Source: an uncultured Oscillibacter sp.
GTDB lineage: Bacteria > Bacillota > Clostridia > Oscillospirales > Oscillospiraceae
Direction of reading: 5' to 3'
Length of the DNA: 52,207 nucleotides
Assembly (NCBI GenBank): GCA_910578935.1
Contig: CAJTSM010000007.1
Location: forward strand, 1 to 52,207
Notes under the pieces: model-generated
What the model was told of the DNA's origin: nothing
The model's input: only the letters and a program-made list of their open reading frames with translations
Database searches by the model: none
Part shown: positions 17,276-25,823 of the stretch, piece by piece
How the letters are laid out: the number at the start of each line of letters is the position of its first letter
Position numbering within the stretch: position 1 is the first letter of the stretch
Made by a program: the position numbers and the translations under genes

Positions 17276-18604
17276 TTACCATGCGACCAGATACTGGTCC
17301 AGCTCCCACTGAGAGATCTGCTTTTTATATTCTTCCCACTCTTGCCGCTTTCCCTCGAGATACCGGACGGCATAGGGGCCCAGCGCCTTCATCACCACCG
17401 GGTCCTCTTCCATTGCCCGGAGCGCGTCCTCTAACGATGCGGGCAAATTCCGGATCTGCCGGGCCGCCAGTTCTTCTGGCGGCATGTTGTAGAGGTTGCC
17501 CGCGATTTCCGGAGGCGGCGCCAGCTCCCGCCGGATTCCGTCCAACCCTGCCGCAAGGCACGCCGCCAAAGTTAAATACGGATTACAGGCAGGGTCAGGA
17601 CTTCGCAGCTCCACGCGGGTCCCCTGTCCCCTGGGGACCGGAATCCGAATGAGCGCGGACCGGTTGGCGGAGGACCAGGTCAAACAGCACGGAGCTTCAT
17701 ATCCCGCCACCATCCGTTTATACGAGTTCACCAGCGGATTGGCCAGGGCGCAGAACCCTTGCGCGTGTTCCAGCAGTCCGGCGATGAACTGCCGGGCCAA
17801 CAGGGACAATTTCTCTGGATCATTCTCATCATAAAACACATTGCGGCCATTCTGAAAAAGGGAAAAATTAATGTGCATCCCATTTCCCGCCGCGTCCCGG
17901 AGCGGCTTGGGCATAAACGTGGCATGAAGGCCGTTTTTCTGGGCCAGGGTCTTGACCGCAAGCTTGAGCGTCATGATATTGTCGGCAGCGGTAAGGGCAT
18001 CCGCATATTTCAGATCAATCTCATGCTGCCCTGCGGCGGCCTCATGGTGGCTGGCCTCCACCGCGATCCCCATTTTCTCCAGCGCTAAGGTCACTTCCCG
18101 GCGGGTGCTCTCACCGTGGTCCAAAGGGCCCAAATCAAAATAGCCCGCTTTGTCGGCGGTCCTGGTGGAAGGATTCCCGTCCTCATCGGTCAAAAAGAGG
18201 AAAAACTCCAATTCCGGCCCTACATTCAAGGTAAGGCCCATGTCCTTTACCGCCTTCAGTTCCCGCTTCAGTACGTTCCGGGGATCACCGTCAAAGGGGG
18301 ACCCATCCGGGTTGTGGACGCTGCAAATCATCCGGGCAACCTTGCCGTACTGCGGCCGCCAGGGCAGAATCGCAAAAGTATTCGGATCCGGTTTCAGATA
18401 CTGGTCGGATTCCTCCACCCGGACGGAACCTTGAATTGAGCTGCCATCCAGCATGATCTCCCCGTCTAGAGCCCGCTGAATCTGAGATGCGGTAACCGCC
18501 ACGTTTTTTAGCTGTCCAAACAGGTCGGTAAACTGCATCCGGATAAATTGAACATCCTCCTCCCGGATCAGGCGGAGAATATCTTCTCTGCGATATGCTT
18601 CCAT
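17276..18604 (-). CDS. glnA: glutamine synthetase, type I
   Basis: A 442-residue glutamine synthetase that joins ammonia to glutamate with ATP. Signatures seen are the Asp-50-type loop DGSSIQGSVRVEESD (residues about 52-66), the metal ligands in GPELEFFLF, HHEAAAGQHEID, the NGMHINFSLF loop, the ATP-site KRMVAGYEAPCC region, and RVELRSPDPACNPYL. The length matches the short GSI-alpha type of Gram-positive bacteria, which is controlled by feedback inhibition rather than adenylylation. The conserved arginine next to the latch loop (SVRVEE) is kept, although two neighbours differ from common forms. It begins a two-gene operon with the ANTAR regulator and has a long structured leader. Confidence 0.97.
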   Translation of the reverse strand: MEAYRREDILRLIREEDVQFIRMQFTDLFGQLKNVAVTASQIQRALDGEIMLDGSSIQGSVRVEESDQYLKPDPNTFAILPWRPQYGKVARMICSVHNPDGSPFDGDPRNVLKRELKAVKDMGLTLNVGPELEFFLFLTDEDGNPSTRTADKAGYFDLGPLDHGESTRREVTLALEKMGIAVEASHHEAAAGQHEIDLKYADALTAADNIMTLKLAVKTLAQKNGLHATFMPKPLRDAAGNGMHINFSLFQNGRNVFYDENDPEKLSLLARQFIAGLLEHAQGFCALANPLVNSYKRMVAGYEAPCCLTWSSANRSALIRIPVPRGQGTRVELRSPDPACNPYLTLAACLAAGLDGIRRELAPPPEIAGNLYNMPPEELAARQIRNLPASLEDALRAMEEDPVVMKALGPYAVRYLEGKRQEWEEYKKQISQWELDQYLVAW

Positions 18605-18695
18605 ACAGCGCTCCTTCTGGCCTATATTTGTTATAGCATCCGTTATAAAACTGGCGAAATTCTGGATCTTGAAAATAATACATTTGATTTGAACC

Positions 18696-18735
18696 GTTTT
18701 GCGGCTGCCGCCGTAAACAGCGGCAGCCGCAAAAC
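18696..18735. promoter_or_regulatory. perfect foldback in the glnA leader
   Basis: A 15-bp perfect inverted repeat, GTTTTGCGGCTGCCG (18696-18710) and its complement (18721-18735), encloses a 10-base loop. It lies inside the predicted glnA leader, about 90 bases before the start codon. The T's are on the 5' side and the A's on the 3' side of both strands, so it is not an intrinsic terminator. An 8-bp pairing upstream in the same leader (GGCCTTTC at 18812-18805 with GAAAGGCC at 18761-18754) suggests more RNA structure. Function unknown. Confidence 0.6.
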
Positions 18736-18821
18736 ATGACGCATATTATTTCCGGCCTTTCCGTCCAGAAGTAATATTTCCAGTCTGCCGCATACGAAAT
18801 TAACGAAAGGCCATATGTACA

Positions 18822-18849
18822 AGTATAGCATATTTTTTGAAAACGGCAA
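18822..18849 (-). promoter_or_regulatory. candidate promoter of glnA
   Basis: TTGCCG (18849-18844) and TATACT (18827-18822) with a 16-base spacer give a leader of about 210 bases before the glnA ATG at 18604. Apart from this promoter, the foldback and the hairpin at 18871-18898, the 361-base gap between lplA and glnA holds nothing I can support. Confidence 0.5.
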
Positions 18850-18870
18850 GGGACTCTTTAATCAGAAGAA

Positions 18871-18898
18871 CCGCCGCAGAAAAACTGCGCTGCGGCGG
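18871..18898 (-). terminator. possible terminator after lplA
   Basis: CCGCCGCAG and CTGCGGCGG form a 9-bp stem with a 10-base loop, downstream of the lipoate ligase stop. The minus-strand tail TTCTTCT is a poor T-tract, so termination may be partial. Confidence 0.45.
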
Positions 18899-18965
18899 TA
18901 TTTTGGCAGTTTTTAAACAATGTCTATGGATCTGCCTAACCGCCGCCGCCAGCCGGAACGCCTGT

Positions 18966-19973
18966 TTACGCCGGTTTTGCGCTGTAGAACATCGTATCCA
19001 ATATCTCTTTTTTTCGAATGCCGCCAAAGTACGCCTTGACCGGGAACCGGTCCAGTACCCAAGCCACGGATTCTCTTTGAAATTGACAGCCCCGCAAAGC
19101 CGCCGCTATCTCATCCAAGGGCTGCACGGCGAGAAAATCTCCATAAAATGCAATCTCTTGTATGTTTCCTCCTGCAACGGAAAGGCACACTTCCAGACAG
19201 CCGCCGCTCCAAAAACGTTTATTTGTCAAATCATATTGAGGGGAACTCCCAAAATTCCACGACCACCGGTCATATTTATCCCGTTTCAAAGCCTTGACAG
19301 CTGACTCTTCATCCGGCTTGAGGGCGCCTGTGACCATCCCATTCTCTGCTAGATACGGTTTCAAAAAGGTCCAAAACTCCGGCAGGCTCATGTCTTCCGG
19401 CAGAAAATCCCGGATATTCCCTATGCGGCTGCGGACAGACTTTGTGCTTTTAGAGCGGAACTTTTGGGGGTCCACCCGCAGGGCCCCCGATACCATAGCA
19501 AGGTCTGAATCAAAAAGCAGCGTTCCATGGTGCAGGATCCGCTCCTTAAAAATCCGCTGCGCTGTTCCGGAAACCTTTCGCCCCTCCACCAGAAGATCAT
19601 TTCGGCCGGAAGCTTCCGCCTGAAGGCCCAGCGCCTGCATCGCCTTTACCACCGGCTGCATAAACCGGTCTGACGAGAACCGCCCGGAACCGGCGGCGTC
19701 TGTAATGAAAGAGTAATTCAAATTTCCCAAATCATGGTACACCGCTCCGCCGCCGGTTATGCGGCGTACCACATTGATCTGATGCTCTTCCACAAAAGCG
19801 CGGTTGATCTCCTCCTCCGCATTTTGGTTCTGTCCAATGACAACGGTGCGGTCGTTCTGCCATAAAAGCAGGTAATCCCCTTCTTTCCGGCAGCGCAAAA
19901 CGTATTCTTCAAACGCCAAATTGTAGTACGGGTCCAGGGATCCGGTTTCCAGATAAATGACCGGCTTGTCCAT
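18966..19973 (-). CDS. lplA: lipoate--protein ligase
   Basis: A 335-residue lipoyl ligase that activates lipoate with ATP and attaches it to the lysine of lipoyl domains. The family motif RRITGGGAVYHDLGNLNYSF (residues about 70-90) is clear, as are the N-terminal NLAFEEYVL segment and the C-terminal accessory domain. The ATG at 19973 has AGGAGG eight bases upstream; a GTG nine bases earlier overlaps that site and is rejected. It is the last gene of the E1-E2-E3-SDR operon on the minus strand, so its likely substrate is Lys42 of the E2 lipoyl domain encoded three genes upstream. This gives the complex its own lipoate-scavenging route. Confidence 0.94.
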   Translation of the reverse strand: MDKPVIYLETGSLDPYYNLAFEEYVLRCRKEGDYLLLWQNDRTVVIGQNQNAEEEINRAFVEEHQINVVRRITGGGAVYHDLGNLNYSFITDAAGSGRFSSDRFMQPVVKAMQALGLQAEASGRNDLLVEGRKVSGTAQRIFKERILHHGTLLFDSDLAMVSGALRVDPQKFRSKSTKSVRSRIGNIRDFLPEDMSLPEFWTFLKPYLAENGMVTGALKPDEESAVKALKRDKYDRWSWNFGSSPQYDLTNKRFWSGGCLEVCLSVAGGNIQEIAFYGDFLAVQPLDEIAAALRGCQFQRESVAWVLDRFPVKAYFGGIRKKEILDTMFYSAKPA

Positions 19974-20016
19974 GCGCGCCACCTCCTATTCCCGCAAGTA
20001 TAGACAAATCATAACA

Positions 20017-20763
20017 TTACATATACAGTCCGCCGTTGACATTCATAGCGTCTCCAGTCACATAATCGGACAAGTCGCTGGCATAAAACAACACCGCGTT
20101 GGCAACATCCTCCGCCGTTCCATAACGGCCCATCGGGATATAGGTCTTAGGGTCCACTTCAGACCAGGACATGGTCTTGCCCATGGGAGTCAGGATATTA
20201 CCCGGGCAAATGGCGTTGGAGGTAATATGGCAGGAGGCGCCCCGGAGCGCAAAGCACTTGCTCAAATTCAAAATACCGGCCTTTGCACAGGCATAAGAGG
20301 CGTCCGAGCTTCTTCCCCCCCGAAGCGCGGCCAGAGACGACATGTGCACCAGCTTCCCATAGCCTTGCTCCTTCATAATGGCAAACACCGCCTGCGTCAC
20401 GAAAAACATGGACTTCAGATCAATATCCATCATCCGGTCCCAGCTTTCAAGCGTGATCTCTTCAATCGGCGTTGTCCCCGCAATCCCGGCCACATTGACC
20501 AGAATATCAATACGGCCGAAAAGACGTTTCGCTTCAGCGACCTTAACCGGAATCTTTTCAAATTCCGCCACATTAAACTCCAATGCCCTGGCGTCATAGC
20601 CCCGGGCGGTAAGCTCTTCCGCAGCCGCATGAGCGGAAACCGCGTCCATATCCGCTACGATCACCTTGGCGCCGTATTCCGCCAACCGCCGGGCGCTGGC
20701 CTCGCCGATTCCCCGGCCGCCACCGGTAACCATCGCGACTCTGCCATCCAATAAACGGTTCAT
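20017..20763 (-). CDS. SDR-family NAD(P)-dependent oxidoreductase
   Basis: A 248-residue classical short-chain dehydrogenase. It has the dinucleotide motif TGGGRGIG (residues 13-20), the NVAG motif near 90, catalytic Ser near 142, Tyr157 and Lys161 (YACAK), and the C-terminal GDAMNVNGGLYM. An Asp at the end of beta-2 (VIVADMD) favours NAD over NADP (inference). AGGAGG precedes the ATG. Its place between E3 and lplA in the 2-oxoacid/acetoin dehydrogenase operon suggests it makes or consumes the complex's substrate, for example an acetoin/diol or hydroxy-acid step. That is inference: the family does not fix the substrate. Confidence 0.85.
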   Translation of the reverse strand: MNRLLDGRVAMVTGGGRGIGEASARRLAEYGAKVIVADMDAVSAHAAAEELTARGYDARALEFNVAEFEKIPVKVAEAKRLFGRIDILVNVAGIAGTTPIEEITLESWDRMMDIDLKSMFFVTQAVFAIMKEQGYGKLVHMSSLAALRGGRSSDASYACAKAGILNLSKCFALRGASCHITSNAICPGNILTPMGKTMSWSEVDPKTYIPMGRYGTAEDVANAVLFYASDLSDYVTGDAMNVNGGLYM

Positions 20764-20800
20764 ATTCCAGCCTCCTCAACAATACGTCGTTCTTGACTCC

Positions 20801-22171
20801 TTACCCTTTATGGACAGACATTCCAAACGCGTCCAGGGCGGCTTCCCGCACCATCTCGCACAAAGATGGGTGTGCCACGATTCTCTGTTCCCACTGTTCC
20901 AACGTGGTCCCCTCCTCCACCGCGGCTGCGGCAAAGGCAATCATTTCCGGCGCGTTTTCCCCTACAACCGTCATACCCAAGGTCCTTTTGGATTGCTTGT
21001 CCATCACGGCAAACACGGTTCCTGAAGCACCCTCGGCCAAAGCCATCCCATTCGCCTCATAGCTGAATGAGCCCAGCAGCGGTTCAAATCCTTTCGCTTG
21101 AGCCGCTTGTGCCGTCAGTCCCACGGAGGCAAAGCAGGGAATGGTATATGTACAAACCGGAACCGGCCGCTCTCCCGGCGGAGGATCATCCTTTCCCATG
21201 AGGTCCGCCAAAGCAGCGTTTGCTTCCGCATAGGCCGCGTGAGCCAGCTGCCAGCCGCCCGCCACATCGCCAATCGCGTATACGCCGTCCAAGTTCGTGC
21301 GCTGACGCTGATCCACCGAGATAAACGGCCCGTTCATGGCAAGGCCCAGCTGATCACAGTCAATTCCCGTCAAATTCGGTTTCCTGCCTGCCGCAGCCAA
21401 GACATACTGGCAGCCGGTACTGTTCTCCTGTCCGTTCACCTCGTAGACAGCCCGTAAACCGGAGGCGTTCTTTTCCACTCGCAGCATTTTGGCTCCGGTC
21501 CGCAGGTGAATACCCAGTCTTTCCATTTCTCTGACGGCAATCTGCACCGCCTCCCTCTGCTCCTGCGGCAGCAGCTCCGGCAGCATTTCCACTACCGTAA
21601 TTTCGGTGCCATAGACGGCAAACGCACAGGCCAATTCCAGCCCAATAACGCCGCCGCCCATGATTACCAAGCTTTTGGGCAGTCTTTGCAAATTCAGGAC
21701 TCCTGTGGAATCCAGGCAATATTCATACCCCGGAATCTTAACCGGCGCAGGTACGGAGCCGGTGGCAATCACAACATAGTTTCCCCGATACTCCTGCCCA
21801 TTACAGTGGACCACCCGGTTCGCTTTTAGTTCCGCCGCTCCGTTAATCACCTTCACCCCGTTCTTTTTCAACAGGAACCGCACGCCATTCACCAGTTTGC
21901 CGGTAACTTCCCCCTTTCCTTTCTGAATCTTCTGAAAGCTGAAAGTCCCTGCGTCCCGAAAAATTTCTTTCGCGGATAAGCCGCGCACTTTCTCTATCGC
22001 AAGCGCCTTATCCACCAGATACTTTGTGGGAATGCAGCCCACATTCAAACATGTACCGCCGATCTGTTCCTTTTCAAACAGCGCCACTTTAAATCCACTT
22101 TTGGCCGCATGGACCGCCAGGGAATACCCTCCGGGACCGCCGCCGATTACCAATATATCAAATTGCAACAT
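20801..22171 (-). CDS. lpdA: dihydrolipoyl dehydrogenase (E3)
   Basis: A 456-residue flavoprotein disulfide reductase that reoxidises dihydrolipoyl E2 with NAD. The FAD fold GGGPGGYSLAVHAA is at the N-terminus, the redox disulfide is Cys41/Cys46 in GGTCLNVGCIPTK, the NAD fold is VIMGGGVIGLELA, and the second FAD segment is YAIGDVAGGWQLAHAA. The C-terminal active-site histidine region reads IVAHPSLCEMV, close to the usual HPHPTLSE. AGGAGG lies seven bases before the ATG. It is the fourth gene of the dehydrogenase-complex operon. Confidence 0.95.
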   Translation of the reverse strand: MLQFDILVIGGGPGGYSLAVHAAKSGFKVALFEKEQIGGTCLNVGCIPTKYLVDKALAIEKVRGLSAKEIFRDAGTFSFQKIQKGKGEVTGKLVNGVRFLLKKNGVKVINGAAELKANRVVHCNGQEYRGNYVVIATGSVPAPVKIPGYEYCLDSTGVLNLQRLPKSLVIMGGGVIGLELACAFAVYGTEITVVEMLPELLPQEQREAVQIAVREMERLGIHLRTGAKMLRVEKNASGLRAVYEVNGQENSTGCQYVLAAAGRKPNLTGIDCDQLGLAMNGPFISVDQRQRTNLDGVYAIGDVAGGWQLAHAAYAEANAALADLMGKDDPPPGERPVPVCTYTIPCFASVGLTAQAAQAKGFEPLLGSFSYEANGMALAEGASGTVFAVMDKQSKRTLGMTVVGENAPEMIAFAAAAVEEGTTLEQWEQRIVAHPSLCEMVREAALDAFGMSVHKG

Positions 22172-22185
22172 AGCGCCGCCTCCTA

Positions 22186-23394
22186 TTAACCCAGCATCAA
22201 TCCCGGCGTCTCCATCAGTATCTTCAACTTTTGCAAGAACCGGGCGCCATACGCGCCGTCAATAATCCGGTGGTCAAACGATCCAGTAACCGACATCCTG
22301 TGGGCCGGCCGGAACTCAGTTCCATCCCAAACGGGATCTACGCGAATGCCGCCCACCGCCAGTATGCTGCTCTCCGGCGGATTCACAATCGCCTGAAACC
22401 AATCCACGCCATACATACCGAGATTTGAAATGGTAACGCTTCCGCACCCCATATCCGCCGGCGTCAGTCTGCCGTCCCGGGCTTTTCGGATTTGGGCCTT
22501 GAACTCTTCCGATATCTGCGTCAGGCCCTTTTCCTCAATTCCGCAAACTACCGGCACAACCAGCGCGTTTTCCAGCGCAACCGCCAAACCGACATTCGTG
22601 TGCTTGCAGACCCGGACCTCGCCGTCCTCATAGCGGGCGTTTATCAAGGGAAACTCCTGAGCCGCTTTGGCCGCCGTCTTGGCTAAAATATCGTTGTAAG
22701 AGAGCTTTACGCCCAGCGCTTCCTGATAAGACGCCCGCAGCGCAAGGCAAGCCTCCATGTTCACGAAGATTGTACCCTGCCAAGCCGGAATCGTCTGTTT
22801 GCTCTCCAGCATCCTCCGGGCAATCACCGCCCGCGCCCGGGTCATGGGCATAACCTGATAGTCTGGCTCCGGGGCGGATGGCAAAACGCCGGGGGCTGGC
22901 GGAACATCCTGCCGCTTGATAAAGCGGCCATTAGATGGAATGACGTCCGAAAGGTCAATTCCCCGTTCCCGGGCAAGCAGTTTTGCGTTCGGCATCGCCG
23001 GCGCCGCTTTTCCCGTCACCGCCTGGGGACGGATGGGAGGCTGTCCCCTCATGATCGGCAGATAGTCCTCTTCTTCCTCCGAAGCGGCAACGCTCTGCGC
23101 AGCTTTTGCCGCAGGCTGAGAGGGTTCCATTCTCTCTTTATGACCGGCGGAAACTTCTCCCGCCTTCCCCACCACAGCCAAGACCGTCCCGGCTGTGACG
23201 GCGCTGCCCTCACTGACCAGCACATCGATCACCTGGCCTGCGGCAAAACTCTCCACCGGTAAAATCGCCTTATCTGTCTCCGCTTCCACAAGCACATCGC
23301 CCCGTTTTATTGTGTCGCCCGGTTTTACGTGGACTGCGACGATCGTCGCCTCGTCCGTAGTCTGGCCCGCACTGGGCATCTTGATTTCCTGCAT
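22186..23394 (-). CDS. dihydrolipoamide acyltransferase (E2) of a 2-oxoacid/acetoin dehydrogenase complex
   Basis: A 402-residue E2 core protein. One lipoyl domain covers residues 1-78 with the lipoyl-lysine at 42 in VEAETDKAILPVES. A linker rich in Ala/Glu follows, then the E1/E3 peripheral-subunit-binding domain (about 130-165, MPNAKLLARERGIDLSDVIPSNG), a second linker, and the catalytic domain ending in DHRIIDG with active His near 375. The start at 23394 is chosen for its GGGGAGG site eight bases upstream; a longer reading to 23520 runs into the E1beta gene with unrelated sequence. Acyl specificity (acetyl, branched-chain) is not fixed by the motifs. Confidence 0.93.
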   Translation of the reverse strand: MQEIKMPSAGQTTDEATIVAVHVKPGDTIKRGDVLVEAETDKAILPVESFAAGQVIDVLVSEGSAVTAGTVLAVVGKAGEVSAGHKERMEPSQPAAKAAQSVAASEEEEDYLPIMRGQPPIRPQAVTGKAAPAMPNAKLLARERGIDLSDVIPSNGRFIKRQDVPPAPGVLPSAPEPDYQVMPMTRARAVIARRMLESKQTIPAWQGTIFVNMEACLALRASYQEALGVKLSYNDILAKTAAKAAQEFPLINARYEDGEVRVCKHTNVGLAVALENALVVPVVCGIEEKGLTQISEEFKAQIRKARDGRLTPADMGCGSVTISNLGMYGVDWFQAIVNPPESSILAVGGIRVDPVWDGTEFRPAHRMSVTGSFDHRIIDGAYGARFLQKLKILMETPGLMLG

Positions 23395-23461
23395 GAAGGT
23401 TTCCTCCCCTTTCAATGGCGCCGTTCCTTCCCGGAGCAGCGCCGGCTCTTTATGGGACCGT

Positions 23462-24535
23462 TTACAGCCTTGCCAATTTTCGCGCCTCATCCGTAATCCG
23501 CCGCGTGGAGGGAATGACATAATCCTCCAGGGTGGGGGAAAACGGTATGGGACAGTCGGGCGCCGCTACGCGGACAACCGGCGCGTCCAGCAGCGTAATG
23601 GCGTGCTCCGCCACATAGGCCGCCAACTGGGCCCCCCAGCCGCCGCTGTAATGATCTTCATGGACGATCATCAGCTTGCCAGTCTTTTCCAAGGAGTCCA
23701 ACACCGTGTCGTAGTCAAACGGCACCAGAGAACGGGGATCAATAATTTCGCAGCTGATGCCCTCCTTTTCCAGTTCCTCAGCCGCCTGCATGGCTTTGTA
23801 CCACATTAAGAGATTGGCGACGATGGTAATGTCTTTGCCCTCCCGGCGAACGGCCGCTTTCCCAAACGGAACGGTGTAATCTCCTTCCGGCACCTCTCCA
23901 ATGGCGCTTAGCTGGCCAGCCTCTTTTCGCTTTCCTCCATAGAGTAATTTATGTTCAAACACCAACACCGGGTTTTCATCCCGGATCGCTTGCTTCATCA
24001 TACCCTTGGCATCATAAGCGGTAGATGGACAGATCACCTTTAAACCGGGAACATGAATAAAGTAACTCTCTAAACTCTGCGCGTGTTGCGCGCCGCGATT
24101 TGTGGCTCCGCATGGGGCCCGCATAACCATGGGGACATGGAACCCGCCGTTGGACATATAACACATCTTAGCCGCTTGGTTTACAAGCTGGTCCATCATA
24201 CAAAACAGAAAATCTCCATATTGTAAATCCGCCACCGGGCGCATACCCGCCATCGCGGCGCCCACGCAGACACCCGCAATCATAATTTCAGAGATCGGCG
24301 TGTTGATAACCCGGTTACCGGCAAAATCATCCACGCCTTTCAGTTCAAAACCCTTCTCGCCGGCAATGCGCACATTGGAGCCAAATTCTTCTCCAAGTCC
24401 CTTTGTAACCGTAAACGCACCGCCCATACCGCCCGGAATATCCTCGTCCTCTCCAATGCAGAAAACCACGGGATCTCTGCGCATTTCCTCTGTGATCGCG
24501 CTTTTCAGCGCGTCAGCAATCGACATCATAGCCAT
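23462..24535 (-). CDS. 2-oxoacid/acetoin dehydrogenase E1 beta subunit
   Basis: A 357-residue transketolase-like beta subunit. Signatures include GEDEDIPGGMGGAFTVTKGLGEEFG, the GVCVGAAMAGMRPVADLQYGDFLF segment, RAPCGATNRGAQHAQSLE and the C-terminal IIDPRSLVPFDYDTV and VHEDHYSGGWGAQLAA. The N-terminus is set at the ATG at 24535, nine bases after GGGAGG. A longer in-frame reading runs back into the E1alpha gene and is a shadow. The start lies four bases after the E1alpha stop, so the two subunits are translationally linked. With E1alpha it forms the alpha2beta2 thiamine-dependent decarboxylase that loads E2. Confidence 0.94.
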   Translation of the reverse strand: MAMMSIADALKSAITEEMRRDPVVFCIGEDEDIPGGMGGAFTVTKGLGEEFGSNVRIAGEKGFELKGVDDFAGNRVINTPISEIMIAGVCVGAAMAGMRPVADLQYGDFLFCMMDQLVNQAAKMCYMSNGGFHVPMVMRAPCGATNRGAQHAQSLESYFIHVPGLKVICPSTAYDAKGMMKQAIRDENPVLVFEHKLLYGGKRKEAGQLSAIGEVPEGDYTVPFGKAAVRREGKDITIVANLLMWYKAMQAAEELEKEGISCEIIDPRSLVPFDYDTVLDSLEKTGKLMIVHEDHYSGGWGAQLAAYVAEHAITLLDAPVVRVAAPDCPIPFSPTLEDYVIPSTRRITDEARKLARL

Positions 24536-24539
24536 ATGT

Positions 24540-25517
24540 TCAACCCTCCCAAAACACATGTTGCAAGGCGTCTTCATCCGCAGGCAGCGGAGCGTTTTTG
24601 GCATATTCCACCGCGTCGTCGATCTCCTGCTCAATCTCCGCCTCCACCTCACACAGCGTCTCTTCGGAGACAACTTCGTTTTCCAAAATGACGGTACGGA
24701 AATTTTTGACGGGATCCCGCTGGTGAATCCACAGCTCCTCCTCATTCTTGGGCCGGTAACCACAGGCGTCATTGCGGGAGTGCCCTCCGTGGCGGTATGT
24801 TTTCACTTCAATCACAGTGGGCCCCTCTCCCGCGCGAGCCCGGGCAATCGCCTTTGTGGCAGCCTTATTTACCGCCACTACGTCGCTGCCGTCCACGACC
24901 TCGCTGGGAATACCATAAACGGCGGCTCTGCCGGCGGCGACATCCTCCTGACAGCAGGTCAGGCTGATTGATGTATTCGCGGAGTACAGATTGTTTTCAC
25001 AAACGTAGACGACCGGGAGTTTCCAAAGTCCGGCAGCATTCATTGTTTCATGATAAGCCCCCTCGTTACTGGCGCCGTCTCCAAAAAAGCAGACGACCAC
25101 ATTGTCTTTCTTCCGCATCTTAAACGCCAGAGCGGCGCCGGCGGCAATGGGAAGATTTCCGCCGACAATTGCGTTGGCTGTCATGGCTCCTACGGAGACA
25201 TCCCCGGTATGCATTGCGCCGCCCTTGCCGCCGCAGCAGCCCTCGGCCTTACCAAACATTTCGCACATCATCGCCCGGACAGAAATCCCTTTGGCAAGAT
25301 CATGCCCCGCCGGACGATGGGACGTAGCCATCCAATCATCTTCTCTTAGATCATACAGCATACCTACCGCGCTGGCCTCCTGACCGGTGCTCTGATGAAT
25401 GGTGCCGGGCATAATCCCCTCCAGGAACAGGTAATAGATGCTTTCTTCGTATTTGCGGATTCTGTACATCATTTTGTACATGCCCAAGGCTTTCTCCGCA
25501 GGCAGAAATTCGCTCAT
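24540..25517 (-). CDS. 2-oxoacid/acetoin dehydrogenase E1 alpha subunit
   Basis: A 325-residue TPP-dependent alpha subunit. The TPP/Mg motif GDGASNEGAYHETMNAAGLWKLP is near residue 160. SHRPAGHDLAKG and GGKGGAMH precede it, and the family segment YRHGGHSRNDACGYR lies near 255, where phosphorylation-loop equivalents occur. The ATG at 25517 follows AGGAGGG. It is the first gene of a six-gene operon (E1alpha, E1beta, E2, E3, SDR, lipoate ligase) driven by a strong promoter just upstream. Whether the substrate is pyruvate, acetoin or a branched-chain keto acid is uncertain. The AcoA-like GGKGGAMH context and the SDR partner make acetoin plausible. Confidence 0.92.
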   Translation of the reverse strand: MSEFLPAEKALGMYKMMYRIRKYEESIYYLFLEGIMPGTIHQSTGQEASAVGMLYDLREDDWMATSHRPAGHDLAKGISVRAMMCEMFGKAEGCCGGKGGAMHTGDVSVGAMTANAIVGGNLPIAAGAALAFKMRKKDNVVVCFFGDGASNEGAYHETMNAAGLWKLPVVYVCENNLYSANTSISLTCCQEDVAAGRAAVYGIPSEVVDGSDVVAVNKAATKAIARARAGEGPTVIEVKTYRHGGHSRNDACGYRPKNEEELWIHQRDPVKNFRTVILENEVVSEETLCEVEAEIEQEIDDAVEYAKNAPLPADEDALQHVFWEG

Positions 25518-25540
25518 AAACGTCCCTCCTGTCAATAAAA

Positions 25541-25573
25541 TTCTAGTAAATTTCTATATTTTATTTACTAAAA
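25541..25573. promoter_or_regulatory. inverted-repeat operator at the dehydrogenase-operon start site
   Basis: TTCTAGTAAAT (25541-25551) and ATTTACTAAAA (25563-25573) form an 11-bp inverted repeat with one mismatch around an 11-base centre. It covers the predicted transcription start just below the promoter, an ideal position for a repressor. The adjacent LacI-family gene is the obvious candidate, although the repeat is wider than the usual compact LacI palindrome. Confidence 0.6.
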
Positions 25574-25576
25574 TTT

Positions 25577-25605
25577 AATATACAAAACCTGAGGGAGCCT
25601 GTCAA
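25577..25605 (-). promoter_or_regulatory. sigma-A promoter of the dehydrogenase-complex operon
   Basis: TTGACA (25605-25600) and TATATT (25582-25577) are 17 bases apart, about 60 bases ahead of the E1alpha ATG. The rest of the roughly 300-base AT-rich gap up to the LacI gene shows only a loose -10-like TATAAA near 25775 for the divergent gene. Confidence 0.8.
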
Positions 25606-25823
25606 CATTTTAGCGTCATTTTGACAAAGATTCAAACATTCACGGTCGTTCTTTAAGTTAAACTGTCTATTTTGATGAATTTTTTCTTTCTTTTTTGTCT
25701 AATCAGTCAAAAGCCATTTCCTCTTTTCTTTTTTAATATTATTAATGTTTACTTTTTCGCATTTATCCATTATTATAAAATTATGCCTCCACAGGACGGA
25801 CTATAGAGGAGTGATTACTGCTT

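Noticed and set aside
18696..18735. The glnA foldback as an intrinsic terminator.
   Set aside because: The A/T tracts are on the wrong sides for termination on either strand.
23394..23520. A longer N-terminus for the E2 protein.
   Set aside because: The extra 42 codons overlap E1beta, lack lipoyl-domain similarity, and the strong ribosome site belongs to the ATG at 23394.
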